In this document: one piece after another, positions 20,139 to 29,896 of the stretch | How the letters are laid out: every line of letters starts with the position of its first letter | Position numbering within the stretch: the stretch's first letter is position 1 | Assembly: GCF_002261425.1 (NCBI RefSeq) | Contig: NZ_NEVJ01000003.1 | Coordinates: 2,790,001 to 2,854,000 of the forward strand | From: Bordetella genomosp. 9 | GTDB taxonomy: Bacteria; Pseudomonadota; Gammaproteobacteria; Burkholderiales; Burkholderiaceae_B | Direction of reading: 5' to 3' | Length of the DNA stretch: 64,000 nucleotides | Notes under the pieces: generated by a model | Told to the model about the DNA's origin: nothing | Databases searched by the model: none | The model's input: only the letters and a program-made list of their open reading frames with translations | Position numbers and translations under genes: made by a program

Positions 20139-20978
20139 ATGGACGCTACCGCGCTGCCCCCGGCCCTTCCCCAGCTTCCCGACTTCGACCTGGTCGACCG
20201 CTTGCCATCGCTGGCGGCGGGCGACGGCCGCCTGGTCCGCGCCGGCCGCGGCCGCCCCGGCATGCCCACGCTGCTGTTCGTTCCGGGCGCCTTTCATGGC
20301 GCGTGGTGTTATGCGGGCTATCTGGAATACTTCGCCGGCCTGGATATCGCCTGCGCCGCGCTGGATCTGCCAGGGCACGGGTGGCTGCCTCAAACCCCGG
20401 CCTTCCCTCGTTATGGCGTGCGCGACTTCGGCGACTGCGTCGCGCGGGCGATGGATCTGATCGACGGTCCGGTCGTCGTGGCCGGCCACAGCATGGGCGC
20501 CTTGCCCGCGCTGCACGCTGCCAGCCAGCGCAAGACGGCGGGCGTGGTGCTGATGGCGCCATCGCCGCCGGGCAATATTCCCGGCGCCCGGCCCATCGCG
20601 CCGGTGCCGGTGGGCATGAGCCGGCAACCGCCCGACCTGGACGGTGTCCGCCAGCGTTTCACCGGCGCCATGAGCCGGCAGGACATCACCACCGTCGCCG
20701 CCAGGCTGTGTCCGGAAAGCCCCGAGGCCATGAACGACCGCTACCTGCTGCGGCTGCATATCCCTCGGCAAGCCATCGACGCCCCGGGCCTGTGCCTGGA
20801 GGCCGGCAACGATGATCCCGATCGCCATCCGCCCGGCCAGGACAAGGCGGTGGCGGATTTCTATGGCTTCGAATACCGCCTGCTGCCGGCGTTGCAGCAC
20901 TGCATGATGTATGCGCGCGGCTGGCAGGAAAGCGCGGCGGCGATACGCGAGTGGTACGAGCACCGTTTTCCACGATGA
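20139..20978 (+). CDS. Alpha/beta hydrolase
   Basis: Cytoplasmic serine hydrolase of 279 residues; no signal peptide. An HGxW-like oxyanion segment (PGAFHGAWCY, 49-58) precedes the nucleophile S118 in AGHSMG; the likely acid is D225/D226 (EAGNDDPD) and the base H254 (LQHCMMY). The start ATG at 20139 lies opposite the LysR gene. Together with the Bug receptor gene downstream it suggests uptake and hydrolysis of an ester or lactone, but the substrate is not identifiable. Confidence 0.85.
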   Translation: MDATALPPALPQLPDFDLVDRLPSLAAGDGRLVRAGRGRPGMPTLLFVPGAFHGAWCYAGYLEYFAGLDIACAALDLPGHGWLPQTPAFPRYGVRDFGDCVARAMDLIDGPVVVAGHSMGALPALHAASQRKTAGVVLMAPSPPGNIPGARPIAPVPVGMSRQPPDLDGVRQRFTGAMSRQDITTVAARLCPESPEAMNDRYLLRLHIPRQAIDAPGLCLEAGNDDPDRHPPGQDKAVADFYGFEYRLLPALQHCMMYARGWQESAAAIREWYEHRFPR

Positions 20979-21013
20979 GCGCCCCGCAGGGCGCTCACTA
21001 TATATATATAGAG
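20976..21013 (+). other. Perfect hairpin at the hydrolase stop followed by a TA tract
   Basis: TGAGCGCCC-CGCA-GGGCGCTCA is a 9-bp perfect stem that includes the hydrolase stop codon. It is followed at once by an alternating TA tract (about 20999-21011). It lies between the hydrolase and the receptor gene and could cap the upstream message or partly attenuate the downstream one. It lacks a proper T-run. Confidence 0.45.
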
Positions 21014-21063
21014 ACACAGGAAGACCGCGCATCGCGGCTTCCGCTACCCAAAGGGGGCTTACC

Positions 21064-22041
21064 TTGAAAAAACATACCAGGCTGTTCGCCGCGCTCCTGC
21101 TGTGCGGCGCATGGATGGCGACGCCGGCGACACCGGCCGCGCAGGCGGCGCAGTGGCCGGAGCGCACCGTCACGATCATCGTGCCCTCCGCCGCGGGCGG
21201 CGCCGCGGACCTGACCGCGCGCACCTTCGCCCAATACCTGGGCGCCAAGACCGGCCAGAGCGTCGTCGTGGAAGACCGGCCCGGCGCCGGCGGCATCGTC
21301 GGCACCAATTCGGTGAAGACCGCGACGGCCGATGGCTACACCTTCCTGCTGTCGACCAATTCCACCCAGGCCGCCAATCCCTACCTGTACAAATCCCTGC
21401 CCTACGATCCACTGAAGGACTTCCGCCAGGTGGGCATGCTGGGCACCTTCGGGTCGGTCGCGGTGGTCGCGCCGGGCAGCAATTTTCGCGACCTGCCGCA
21501 GCTGGTCGATTATGCGAAGCAGCACCCCGGCAAAGTGTTCTACGGCTACTACAGCTCGTCCTCCCAGGTGCCGTCCGCCCTGCTGAAGGCACGTGCCGAC
21601 CTGCAGATCGACGGCGCCGCCTACAAGAACGTCACGCAGATCATCACCGACCTGCGCGGCGGACAGATCGATTTCGCGTTCGTCGACTACCTGACCGCCA
21701 TGGGCCAGATCGACGGCAAGGGCCTGCGCGCCATCGCGGTGACGGGCGAGGCGGCCCATCCCGCCTGGCCGGACGTCCCGCCCATGTCCTCCTACTATCC
21801 CGGCTTCGTGGTGCTCGGCTGGCTGGGGCTGTCGGCGCCCGCCGGCACCCCCGACGCCGTGGTGCAGGCCATGAACCGCTACATGGCGCAGGCGGTGGAC
21901 GACCCTGAAGTACGCGGCAAGCTGACCCGCCTGGGGCTGCAGCCCAAGCGCATGGACGCGGCGGAGTTCGACGGTTTCGTGCGCCGGGACGCCGAACGCT
22001 GGAAGCAATGGATCGCCACGGCGGGGATCACGCCGCAGTAG
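21064..22041 (+). CDS. Bug-family tripartite tricarboxylate-type periplasmic receptor
   Basis: Periplasmic solute-binding protein of the Bug/TctC family, greatly expanded in Bordetella relatives. From TTG at 21064, with an AAGGGGG ribosome site about seven bases upstream, the precursor is 325 residues. It has a Sec signal (KKHTRLFAALLLCGAWMATPATPAAQA) and then the typical mature start WPERTVTIIVPSAAGGAADLTAR. The family motif VVEDRPGAGGIVGTN follows. No TctA/TctB membrane partners lie next to it, so it is an orphan receptor. The ligand is probably a small carboxylate. Confidence 0.9.
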   Translation: MKKHTRLFAALLLCGAWMATPATPAAQAAQWPERTVTIIVPSAAGGAADLTARTFAQYLGAKTGQSVVVEDRPGAGGIVGTNSVKTATADGYTFLLSTNSTQAANPYLYKSLPYDPLKDFRQVGMLGTFGSVAVVAPGSNFRDLPQLVDYAKQHPGKVFYGYYSSSSQVPSALLKARADLQIDGAAYKNVTQIITDLRGGQIDFAFVDYLTAMGQIDGKGLRAIAVTGEAAHPAWPDVPPMSSYYPGFVVLGWLGLSAPAGTPDAVVQAMNRYMAQAVDDPEVRGKLTRLGLQPKRMDAAEFDGFVRRDAERWKQWIATAGITPQ

Positions 22042-22165
22042 CCTGAGAGCCTCGGCGCCGCCCCTCGGCGCCCCCCCGGGCGGCCCTTCCCGGCCGCCCC
22101 GCATGCGACAATGGCGCTTTACGGAGCGGGCACTTCGCCGTCGGACCAGGTAACCCGAGCTCGAT

Positions 22166-22192
22166 ATACTTCGTAACAACTTAAAGAAGTAT
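22166..22192. other. Inverted repeat upstream of the nrdA promoter
   Basis: ATACTTC at 22166-22172 and GAAGTAT at 22186-22192 are complementary arms with a 13-base spacer. It sits about 20 bases upstream of the -35 element, so it could be an activator site or the terminator stem of a short leader. No assignment is possible from sequence. Confidence 0.35.
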
Positions 22193-22209
22193 CGCGATAC
22201 AAATCACGC

Positions 22210-22238
22210 TTGTAGCCAACCCCAACGACCACTAGAAT
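22210..22238 (+). promoter_or_regulatory. Sigma-70 promoter of nrdAB
   Basis: TTGTAG at 22210-22215 and TAGAAT at 22233-22238 are separated by exactly 17 bases. Position and spacing fit a housekeeping promoter with an untranslated leader of about 160 bases before nrdA. The -10 lies inside the first NrdR-type box. Confidence 0.65.
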
Positions 22239-22275
22239 TTGGCCTGGGGTCGGGGTTAGACACAACATCTAGTGG
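22229..22275 (+). promoter_or_regulatory. Pair of NrdR boxes
   Basis: Box 1 at 22229-22244 (CCACTAGAATTTGGCC) is a weaker match to the NrdR consensus. Box 2 at 22260-22275 (ACACAACATCTAGTGG) is a good one. Their starts are 31 bp apart, three helical turns, which is the known geometry of NrdR operators in front of ribonucleotide reductase genes. Box 1 covers the -10, so repression by NrdR-ATP/dATP is expected. The rest of the 362-base gap 22042-22403 holds the promoter, the inverted repeat at 22166 and the nrdA leader; I see no riboswitch in it. Confidence 0.65.
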
Positions 22276-22403
22276 TTAAGGGCGCGGCCGGGGGCCTTTC
22301 CGGCCTATCTGCGTCCGCTGGTAACCGCCTTCCTTCCCCCCGGATTTCCAAATTCCCAGGCGCGGCCTCTGTCGCGCCTTTTCTACTACGCACAGGAGCT
22401 TCC

Positions 22404-25337
<2,934 letters not shown>

Positions 25338-25362
25338 TCGACCGCTCCGGAGAATTCACATC

Positions 25363-26544
25363 ATGATCAATTGGGAAGACGACAACGTCGCACTGCAACC
25401 GGGCCAGCCCGCCGCCAAGCCGGCGGCCGGCATGTCCGTGCGCCCGTCGACGGGCGCCTTCGACGACGCCGCGCTGCCGGCCGCCGTGCCGGCGCAGGTC
25501 GCCGGCGTGCAGCCGGACGGCGCCGCCCAGCGCGTCAAGGTTGCCGACAAGCGCATCATCAACGGCCAGACCGACGTCAATCAGCTGGTTCCGTTCAAGT
25601 ACAAGTGGGCCTGGGAAAAGTACCTGGCCACCTGCGCCAACCACTGGATGCCGCAGGAAATCAATATGTCGCGCGACATCGCGCTGTGGAAGAACCCCAC
25701 CGGCCTGACCGAGGACGAGCGCCGCATCATCAAGCGCAACCTGGGCTTCTTCGTCACGGCCGATTCGCTCGCCGCCAACAATATCGTGCTGGGCACCTAC
25801 CGGCACATCACGGCCCCCGAATGCCGCCAGTTCCTGCTGCGCCAGGCATTCGAGGAAGCGATCCATACCCACGCTTATCAATACATCGTCGAAAGCCTGG
25901 ACCTGGACGAATCGGAAATCTTCAATGCCTATAACGAGGTTCCGTCCATCCGCGCCAAGGACGAGTTCCTGATCCCGTTCATCGACGCGATCGCGGACCC
26001 GAACTTCCACACCGGCACCCTGGAAGCCGATCAGAAACTGCTGAAGTCGCTGATCGTCTTCGCCTGCCTGATGGAAGGCCTGTTCTTTTATGTCGGGTTT
26101 ACGCAGATCCTGGCACTGGGTCGCCAGAACAAGATGACCGGCGCCGCCGAACAGTACATGTACATCCTGCGCGATGAATCCATGCACTGCAATTTCGGCA
26201 TCGACCTGATCAACACCATCAAGCTCGAGAATCCGCACCTCTGGACGCCCGAGTTCCGCGAAGAAATCCGTGCTCTGTTCGTCAAAGCCGTCGAACTGGA
26301 ATACGCTTACGCCGAAGACACCATGCCGCGCGGTGTGCTGGGCCTGAATGCGCCGATGTTCAAGTCGTATCTGCGCTTCATCGCCAACCGCCGTTGCCAG
26401 CAGATCGGCCTGGAAGCGCTGTTCCCGCAGGAAGAAAATCCCTTCCCGTGGATGGCGGAAATGATCGACCTCAAGAAAGAGCGAAACTTTTTCGAAACTC
26501 GAGTCATCGAATATCAAACCGGAGGCACGCTGAGCTGGGAATGA
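25363..26544 (+). CDS. nrdB: Ribonucleoside-diphosphate reductase, beta subunit
   Basis: Supplies the tyrosyl radical from a diiron centre for NrdA. The protein is 393 residues. Metal ligands are visible in [10 protein letters not shown] (Glu, His and the radical tyrosine in E-x2-H-x3-Y spacing), [12 protein letters not shown] and DESMHCNF. The presence of the tyrosine argues for a class Ia/b-type radical rather than a Tyr-less class Ic enzyme. A variable, Ala/Pro-rich N-terminal stretch of about 60 residues precedes the ferritin-like core. Confidence 0.96.
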   Translation: MINWEDDNVALQPGQPAAKPAAGMSVRPSTGAFDDAALPAAVPAQVAGVQPDGAAQRVKVADKRIINGQTDVNQLVPFKYKWAWEKYLATCANHWMPQEINMSRDIALWKNPTGLTEDERRIIKRNLGFFVTADSLAANNIVLGTYRHITAPECRQFLLRQAFEEAIHTHAYQYIVESLDLDESEIFNAYNEVPSIRAKDEFLIPFIDAIADPNFHTGTLEADQKLLKSLIVFACLMEGLFFYVGFTQILALGRQNKMTGAAEQYMYILRDESMHCNFGIDLINTIKLENPHLWTPEFREEIRALFVKAVELEYAYAEDTMPRGVLGLNAPMFKSYLRFIANRRCQQIGLEALFPQEENPFPWMAEMIDLKKERNFFETRVIEYQTGGTLSWE

Positions 26545-26609
26545 ACCGGTCCAGGGTGTCGGAAGCAACGTAGCGATAGGTGACGCGGATGGCCGCGTTG
26601 CCTGTCGGC

Positions 26610-26658
26610 GCCATTTGAAATGGCTCGCGCCAAAGGAGCGGGGGCCATATCAAATGGC
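26610..26658. repeat. Nested inverted repeats downstream of nrdB
   Basis: GCCATTT-G-AAATGGC at 26610-26624 is a short perfect palindrome, and its left arm GCCATTTGA also pairs with TCAAATGGC at 26650-26658, giving two competing hairpins. They lie in a 264-base gap between nrdB and the histone-like gene that otherwise shows no gene. Roles as a transcript end, a repeat relic or a switch are all possible. Confidence 0.45.
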
Positions 26659-26808
26659 AGTGCCGCATTCATTAGCGCACATCGAAGTAGCTGCAGCCTG
26701 TACGGAGCAGTGGTATGCGCCGATGAATAGCCCGGGCATCGTTCCGCCAGAAGGCGGGGCGGCGCACGGGTTTAAGTTCTGGGACCCCTGAACCTAAGGA
26801 GCAATGCC

Positions 26809-27312
26809 ATGGCAACTGCCAAGAAGGCCGCCAAGAAGGCGGTTAAGAAAGCCACAGCCAAAAAAGCTGTGAAGAAGGCCCCGGCCAAGAAAGCCGCGGT
26901 GAAGAAGACCGCGGTCAAGAAGGTCGCCGCCAAGAAGGTCGTCAAGAAAGTCGCTGCCAAGAAAGTAGCGAAGAAGGCCGTCAAGAAGGCACCGGCCAAG
27001 AAAGTAGCAAAGAAGGCGGTCAAGAAGGTTGCTGCCAAAAAGGCCCCGGCCAAGAAAGCCGCGACCAAGAAAGTAGCAACCAAGAAGGTCGCCAAGAAGG
27101 CTGCCAAGAAAGCGCCCGCCAAGAAAGCGGCCGCCAAAAAGGCGCCTGCGAAAAAGGCGGCTGCCAAGAAGCCTGCTGCCAAAAAGCCTGCCGCAAAGAA
27201 GGCTGCCGCCAAGAAGCCGGCCACGCCGCCTTCGACCGCTGCCGCCCCGGGCGCGAAGACCGCGCTGAATCCGGCGGCGTCGTGGCCCTTCCCGACGGGT
27301 GGCCGTCCCTAA
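26809..27312 (+). CDS. Histone H1-like nucleoid protein, AKK-repeat type
   Basis: DNA-binding, lysine-rich protein similar in composition to Bordetella BpH1 and to the C-terminal tail of eukaryotic H1. Of 167 residues, about the first 140 are repeats of AKK, VKK and APAKK; the tail is PSTAAAPGAKTALNPAAS-like and ends FPTGGRP. A good GGAGC ribosome site precedes the ATG. The underlying DNA is itself repetitive (GCCAAGAAG units), so length is likely to vary between strains. Role: DNA compaction and global expression effects, by family analogy. Confidence 0.9.
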   Translation: MATAKKAAKKAVKKATAKKAVKKAPAKKAAVKKTAVKKVAAKKVVKKVAAKKVAKKAVKKAPAKKVAKKAVKKVAAKKAPAKKAATKKVATKKVAKKAAKKAPAKKAAAKKAPAKKAAAKKPAAKKPAAKKAAAKKPATPPSTAAAPGAKTALNPAASWPFPTGGRP

Positions 27313-27385
27313 GGTACCTGCGGGCCATACGGTCCATATGGATCGTACGGTCCGCCAGGTCCTTGGCGCAGCACCGTAGTACCGA

Positions 27386-27414
27386 AGCCGCCTGGCCTGG
27401 CCAGGCGGCTTTTT
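27386..27414 (+). terminator. Intrinsic terminator after the histone-like gene
   Basis: AGCCGCCTGG and CCAGGCGGCT form a 10-bp stem around a five-base loop, followed by TTTT. It lies about 75 bases beyond the stop codon and before the YggT gene. Confidence 0.85.
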
Positions 27415-27502
27415 AACGCCCGCGACTCAGGTCACGACATCATGCGACAATTGGCCTGCCGTAAGACCCCTTTCATATTTCTTTCCAACAAAGCAGGCGG
27501 CC

Positions 27503-28063
27503 ATGTTCGGCGATATCTCCCGTTTTTTGCTTGATACGCTCTTCACGCTTTTCGGCGGCGCGCTGATCGCGCGGGCCTGGATGCACGCGGTGCGCATGCA
27601 TCCCTTCAATCCCATCGCGCGGTTCATTTACCAGGTCACCAACTGGCTGGTGAACCCTTTGCGGCGCATCCTGCCGTCGCGCGGCGCCGTGGACTGGGCG
27701 GCACTGGTCGCGGCGTGGTTGACGGCGCTGGTCTACCTGCTGCTGATGTGGGTGACGTCGCTGGGGATGATCATCCCGCTATCCGCGCTGCCGATGGCGC
27801 TGGGGATTTCCTTCCTGACGGTGGTCAAGTGGGTGTTCAACCTGATCGTCTGGGTGACGCTGGCGCAGGCCATCCTGTCGTGGGTGAACCCGGGCGCGCC
27901 GTTGATGCCGGTACTGCAAGCCATGACGGATCCGCTGCTCGATCCGATCCGCCGCATCCTGCCGCGCACGCCCATCGACTTTTCGCCGCTGGTCCTGCTG
28001 GTGCTGGCGCAGGTGGCGCTGATGGTGATTACGCGCGTCACCTACGGCGCCTTCGGGCTCTAG
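27503..28063 (+). CDS. YggT family integral membrane protein
   Basis: Inner-membrane protein of 186 residues with four to five hydrophobic helices. The family's internal duplication is visible: NPIARFIYQVTNWLVNPLRRILP in the first half and VLQAMTDPLLDPIRRILP in the second. YggT proteins are linked with osmotic or ion stress and with cell division in other bacteria, but the biochemical role is unsettled. It stands alone between two terminators. Confidence 0.88.
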   Translation: MFGDISRFLLDTLFTLFGGALIARAWMHAVRMHPFNPIARFIYQVTNWLVNPLRRILPSRGAVDWAALVAAWLTALVYLLLMWVTSLGMIIPLSALPMALGISFLTVVKWVFNLIVWVTLAQAILSWVNPGAPLMPVLQAMTDPLLDPIRRILPRTPIDFSPLVLLVLAQVALMVITRVTYGAFGL

Positions 28064-28090
28064 GCTATATCGGCTGCGACTATGTCAAAG

Positions 28091-28150
28091 CGGACCCGCG
28101 AGCCGGGTCCGTTGATCGTTCGCAAAGGCGCGGCATGCATGCCGCGCCTT
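28091..28150. terminator. Terminator-like hairpin and perfect 26-base palindrome between convergent genes
   Basis: CGGACCCG-CGAGC-CGGGTCCG at 28091-28111 is an 8-bp hairpin. Right after it, 28125-28150 is a perfect palindrome (AAGGCGCGGCATG and its complement), with AA/TT ends and a T-rich flank on the right. The palindrome starts five bases beyond the glycine-zipper gene stop on the minus strand, so it can end transcripts from both directions. Confidence 0.7.
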
Positions 28151-28154
28151 GTCT

Positions 28155-28676
28155 TTACATCGGCGTGATGCGGGTCGGGCCGTTGCCGCTGATGACCTGC
28201 ACACGCTGGCCCACGCTGATGGGCACATCGGCTTCCTGCGTCACGACGCGGGTTTCGCCGTTATCCAGGCGTACGGTGATTTCCAGGCCGGACGTCGTGC
28301 CGACACGGTTTTCCACCATATTGCCCGCCAACGCGCCCAGGATGGCGCCGCCCACGGTGGCGATGGTGCGGCCGCTGCCGCCGCCGATCGCGTTACCGGC
28401 CACGCCGCCCAGCGCGCCGCCGGCGAGCAGGCCGGCGCCGCTGGACTTGTCGTTCTGGATAGTGACCGGACGCACGCCGGTGACCACGCCGGTGCGGACG
28501 ATCTGTTCGCGCTGGGCCTGGTCATAGCTGTAGACGGCGCTGGAGGCGCTGCGATTGGCGCAGCCCGACACCAACGCGACGGACATGGCGACCGCGCCGA
28601 TAGCGACCCAACGAGCCGTGCGCGAGCCGCGAACCCGCGCGAGACTGTAGGAAACGGAAGGAACGGTATTGTTCAT
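28155..28676 (-). CDS. Glycine-zipper 2TM outer-membrane lipoprotein, SlyB/PcP-like
   Basis: Envelope lipoprotein of 173 residues. The signal ends VSGC with C39 as the lipidated residue, after an unusually long N-region (about 20 residues with several arginines). The centre has the glycine-zipper GAGLLAGGALGGVAGNAIGGG and a second GG-rich helix (GGAILGALAGNMVENRVG). A beta-rich tail resembles SlyB/Pcp proteins, which stabilise the outer membrane under stress. Monocistronic, with the palindromic terminator behind it. Confidence 0.85.
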   Translation of the reverse strand: MNNTVPSVSYSLARVRGSRTARWVAIGAVAMSVALVSGCANRSASSAVYSYDQAQREQIVRTGVVTGVRPVTIQNDKSSGAGLLAGGALGGVAGNAIGGGSGRTIATVGGAILGALAGNMVENRVGTTSGLEITVRLDNGETRVVTQEADVPISVGQRVQVISGNGPTRITPM

Positions 28677-28875
28677 AATAGTGCGGGCTCCTGTTCGGTA
28701 TATACCAGCGTTACGGATGATACTCCCCGCCCCTGGGGCAAGACTGCCGAAATTACGCAGCGGGAAATACGTTGCAACGTCTGTTTTAGCTTAGTCCGTC
28801 GCGACGTCCGCAAGTTTCAGGCCGCGCCACTTTTCACGATTTTTCATTGTTGCGGCGCGACGCCCGATCCCCGGA

Positions 28876-28920
28876 GAGGATGGGCGGCGGGAAAATCCGC
28901 GAACGGCCGCCGTCATCCTC
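28876..28920 (-). terminator. Long hairpin downstream of the PfkB-family gene
   Basis: GAGGATG (28876-28882) pairs with CATCCTC (28914-28920), and CGGCGG (28885-28890) with CCGCCG (28907-28912), giving about 13 bp with a small internal loop. It lies 14 bases past the kinase stop on the minus strand. There is no T-run, so it may protect the 3' end or act with Rho. The rest of the gap 28677-28933 shows no gene. Confidence 0.4.
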
Positions 28921-28933
28921 GGGTGCCGACGGA

Positions 28934-29869
28934 TCAGAGCTGCACGCCGTACGCTTGTTGCAGCAACTTACCAATTTCGTCGCGCGTGGGCTGGTGATTC
29001 TGCGGACCGCGCGACGCGATCTTGATGGCGCCCATGACGTTCGCCAGCTTGCAGCTGTCCAGCCAGCTCCAGCCGCTGGTCAGTCCATACAGCAGGCCGG
29101 CCCGATGCGCGTCGCCGCAGCCGGTGGGGTCCACGACGGCTTGCGCGCGTACCGGCTCGATCCTGTGCTCCGCGCCTTCCGTCCACAGGGAAGCGCCGTC
29201 CGCGCCGCGCGTCACCACGACGGCACGCAGGCCGCGGGCCAGTTCGGCGATCGTCTTGCCGGTGCGCTGCTCCACGATGCTGGCTTCATAGTCGTTGACC
29301 GTCAACGCCTGCGCCATGCCCAGCATGCGCTGCAGATCCGCGCCGTCGAACAGCGGCATCGCCTGGCCCAGGTCGAAGATGAAAGGAATGCCGGCCGCCT
29401 TCAGGCGTTCCGCGTGGGCGAACATGCCTTCCTTGGCGTCGGGCGCGACGATGGCCCATTGCGCCGGCGTGCCGCCCAGGTCGTTTTGCGCCGAGAACGA
29501 CATCGCGCCCGGGTGAAACGCCGCGATCTGGTTGTCTTCCAGATCGGTGGTGATGAAGCACTGCGCCGTGAAGGTCTGGGGGATGACCTTGACCAGATGG
29601 GTGTCGATGCCCAGGCCCGACAGGCGCTGCAGATAGTCGCCAGCGTCCTCGCCGACGGTGGCCACCGGCACCGGATTGCCGCCCAGCAGCTTGAGGTTGT
29701 AGGCAATGTTGCCCGAGCATCCGCCGAATTCCTTGCGCATCGAAGGCGTCAGGAACGAAACGCTGAGCGCGTGGATGCGGTCGGGCAGGATGTGTTCCTT
29801 GAAGCGGCCTTCGAACACGGCGATGGTGTCGAACGCCATGGAACCGCACACCAGAACCGGAGCTGCCAT
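28934..29869 (-). CDS. PfkB-family carbohydrate/nucleoside kinase, adenosine-kinase-like
   Basis: Cytoplasmic ribokinase-fold kinase, 311 residues. The N-terminal motif is LVCGSMAFDTIAVF; GGCSGNIAYNLKLLGG is the first PfkB signature, and the second reads DPTGCGDAHRAGL, with the aspartate in CGDA as catalytic base. The usual DTTGAGDAF is altered to DPTGCGDAH, which is common in adenosine-kinase-like members of betaproteobacteria. The substrate (adenosine or a sugar) is not certain. It follows the DUF3426 gene by 27 bases. Confidence 0.85.
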   Translation of the reverse strand: MAAPVLVCGSMAFDTIAVFEGRFKEHILPDRIHALSVSFLTPSMRKEFGGCSGNIAYNLKLLGGNPVPVATVGEDAGDYLQRLSGLGIDTHLVKVIPQTFTAQCFITTDLEDNQIAAFHPGAMSFSAQNDLGGTPAQWAIVAPDAKEGMFAHAERLKAAGIPFIFDLGQAMPLFDGADLQRMLGMAQALTVNDYEASIVEQRTGKTIAELARGLRAVVVTRGADGASLWTEGAEHRIEPVRAQAVVDPTGCGDAHRAGLLYGLTSGWSWLDSCKLANVMGAIKIASRGPQNHQPTRDEIGKLLQQAYGVQL

Positions 29870-29896
29870 GATGGGAAATCCTTTAAGCCAGAGAAG

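Noticed and set aside
22042..22403. Cobalamin riboswitch before nrdA
   Set aside because: No B12-box-like sequence seen, and the reductase is the diiron class with nrdB, not a B12 enzyme.
26809..27312. Histone-like repeat read as a CRISPR or tandem-repeat array
   Set aside because: Repeats are irregular AAG/GCC codon runs within one frame that give a plausible AKK-repeat protein; there are no spacers.
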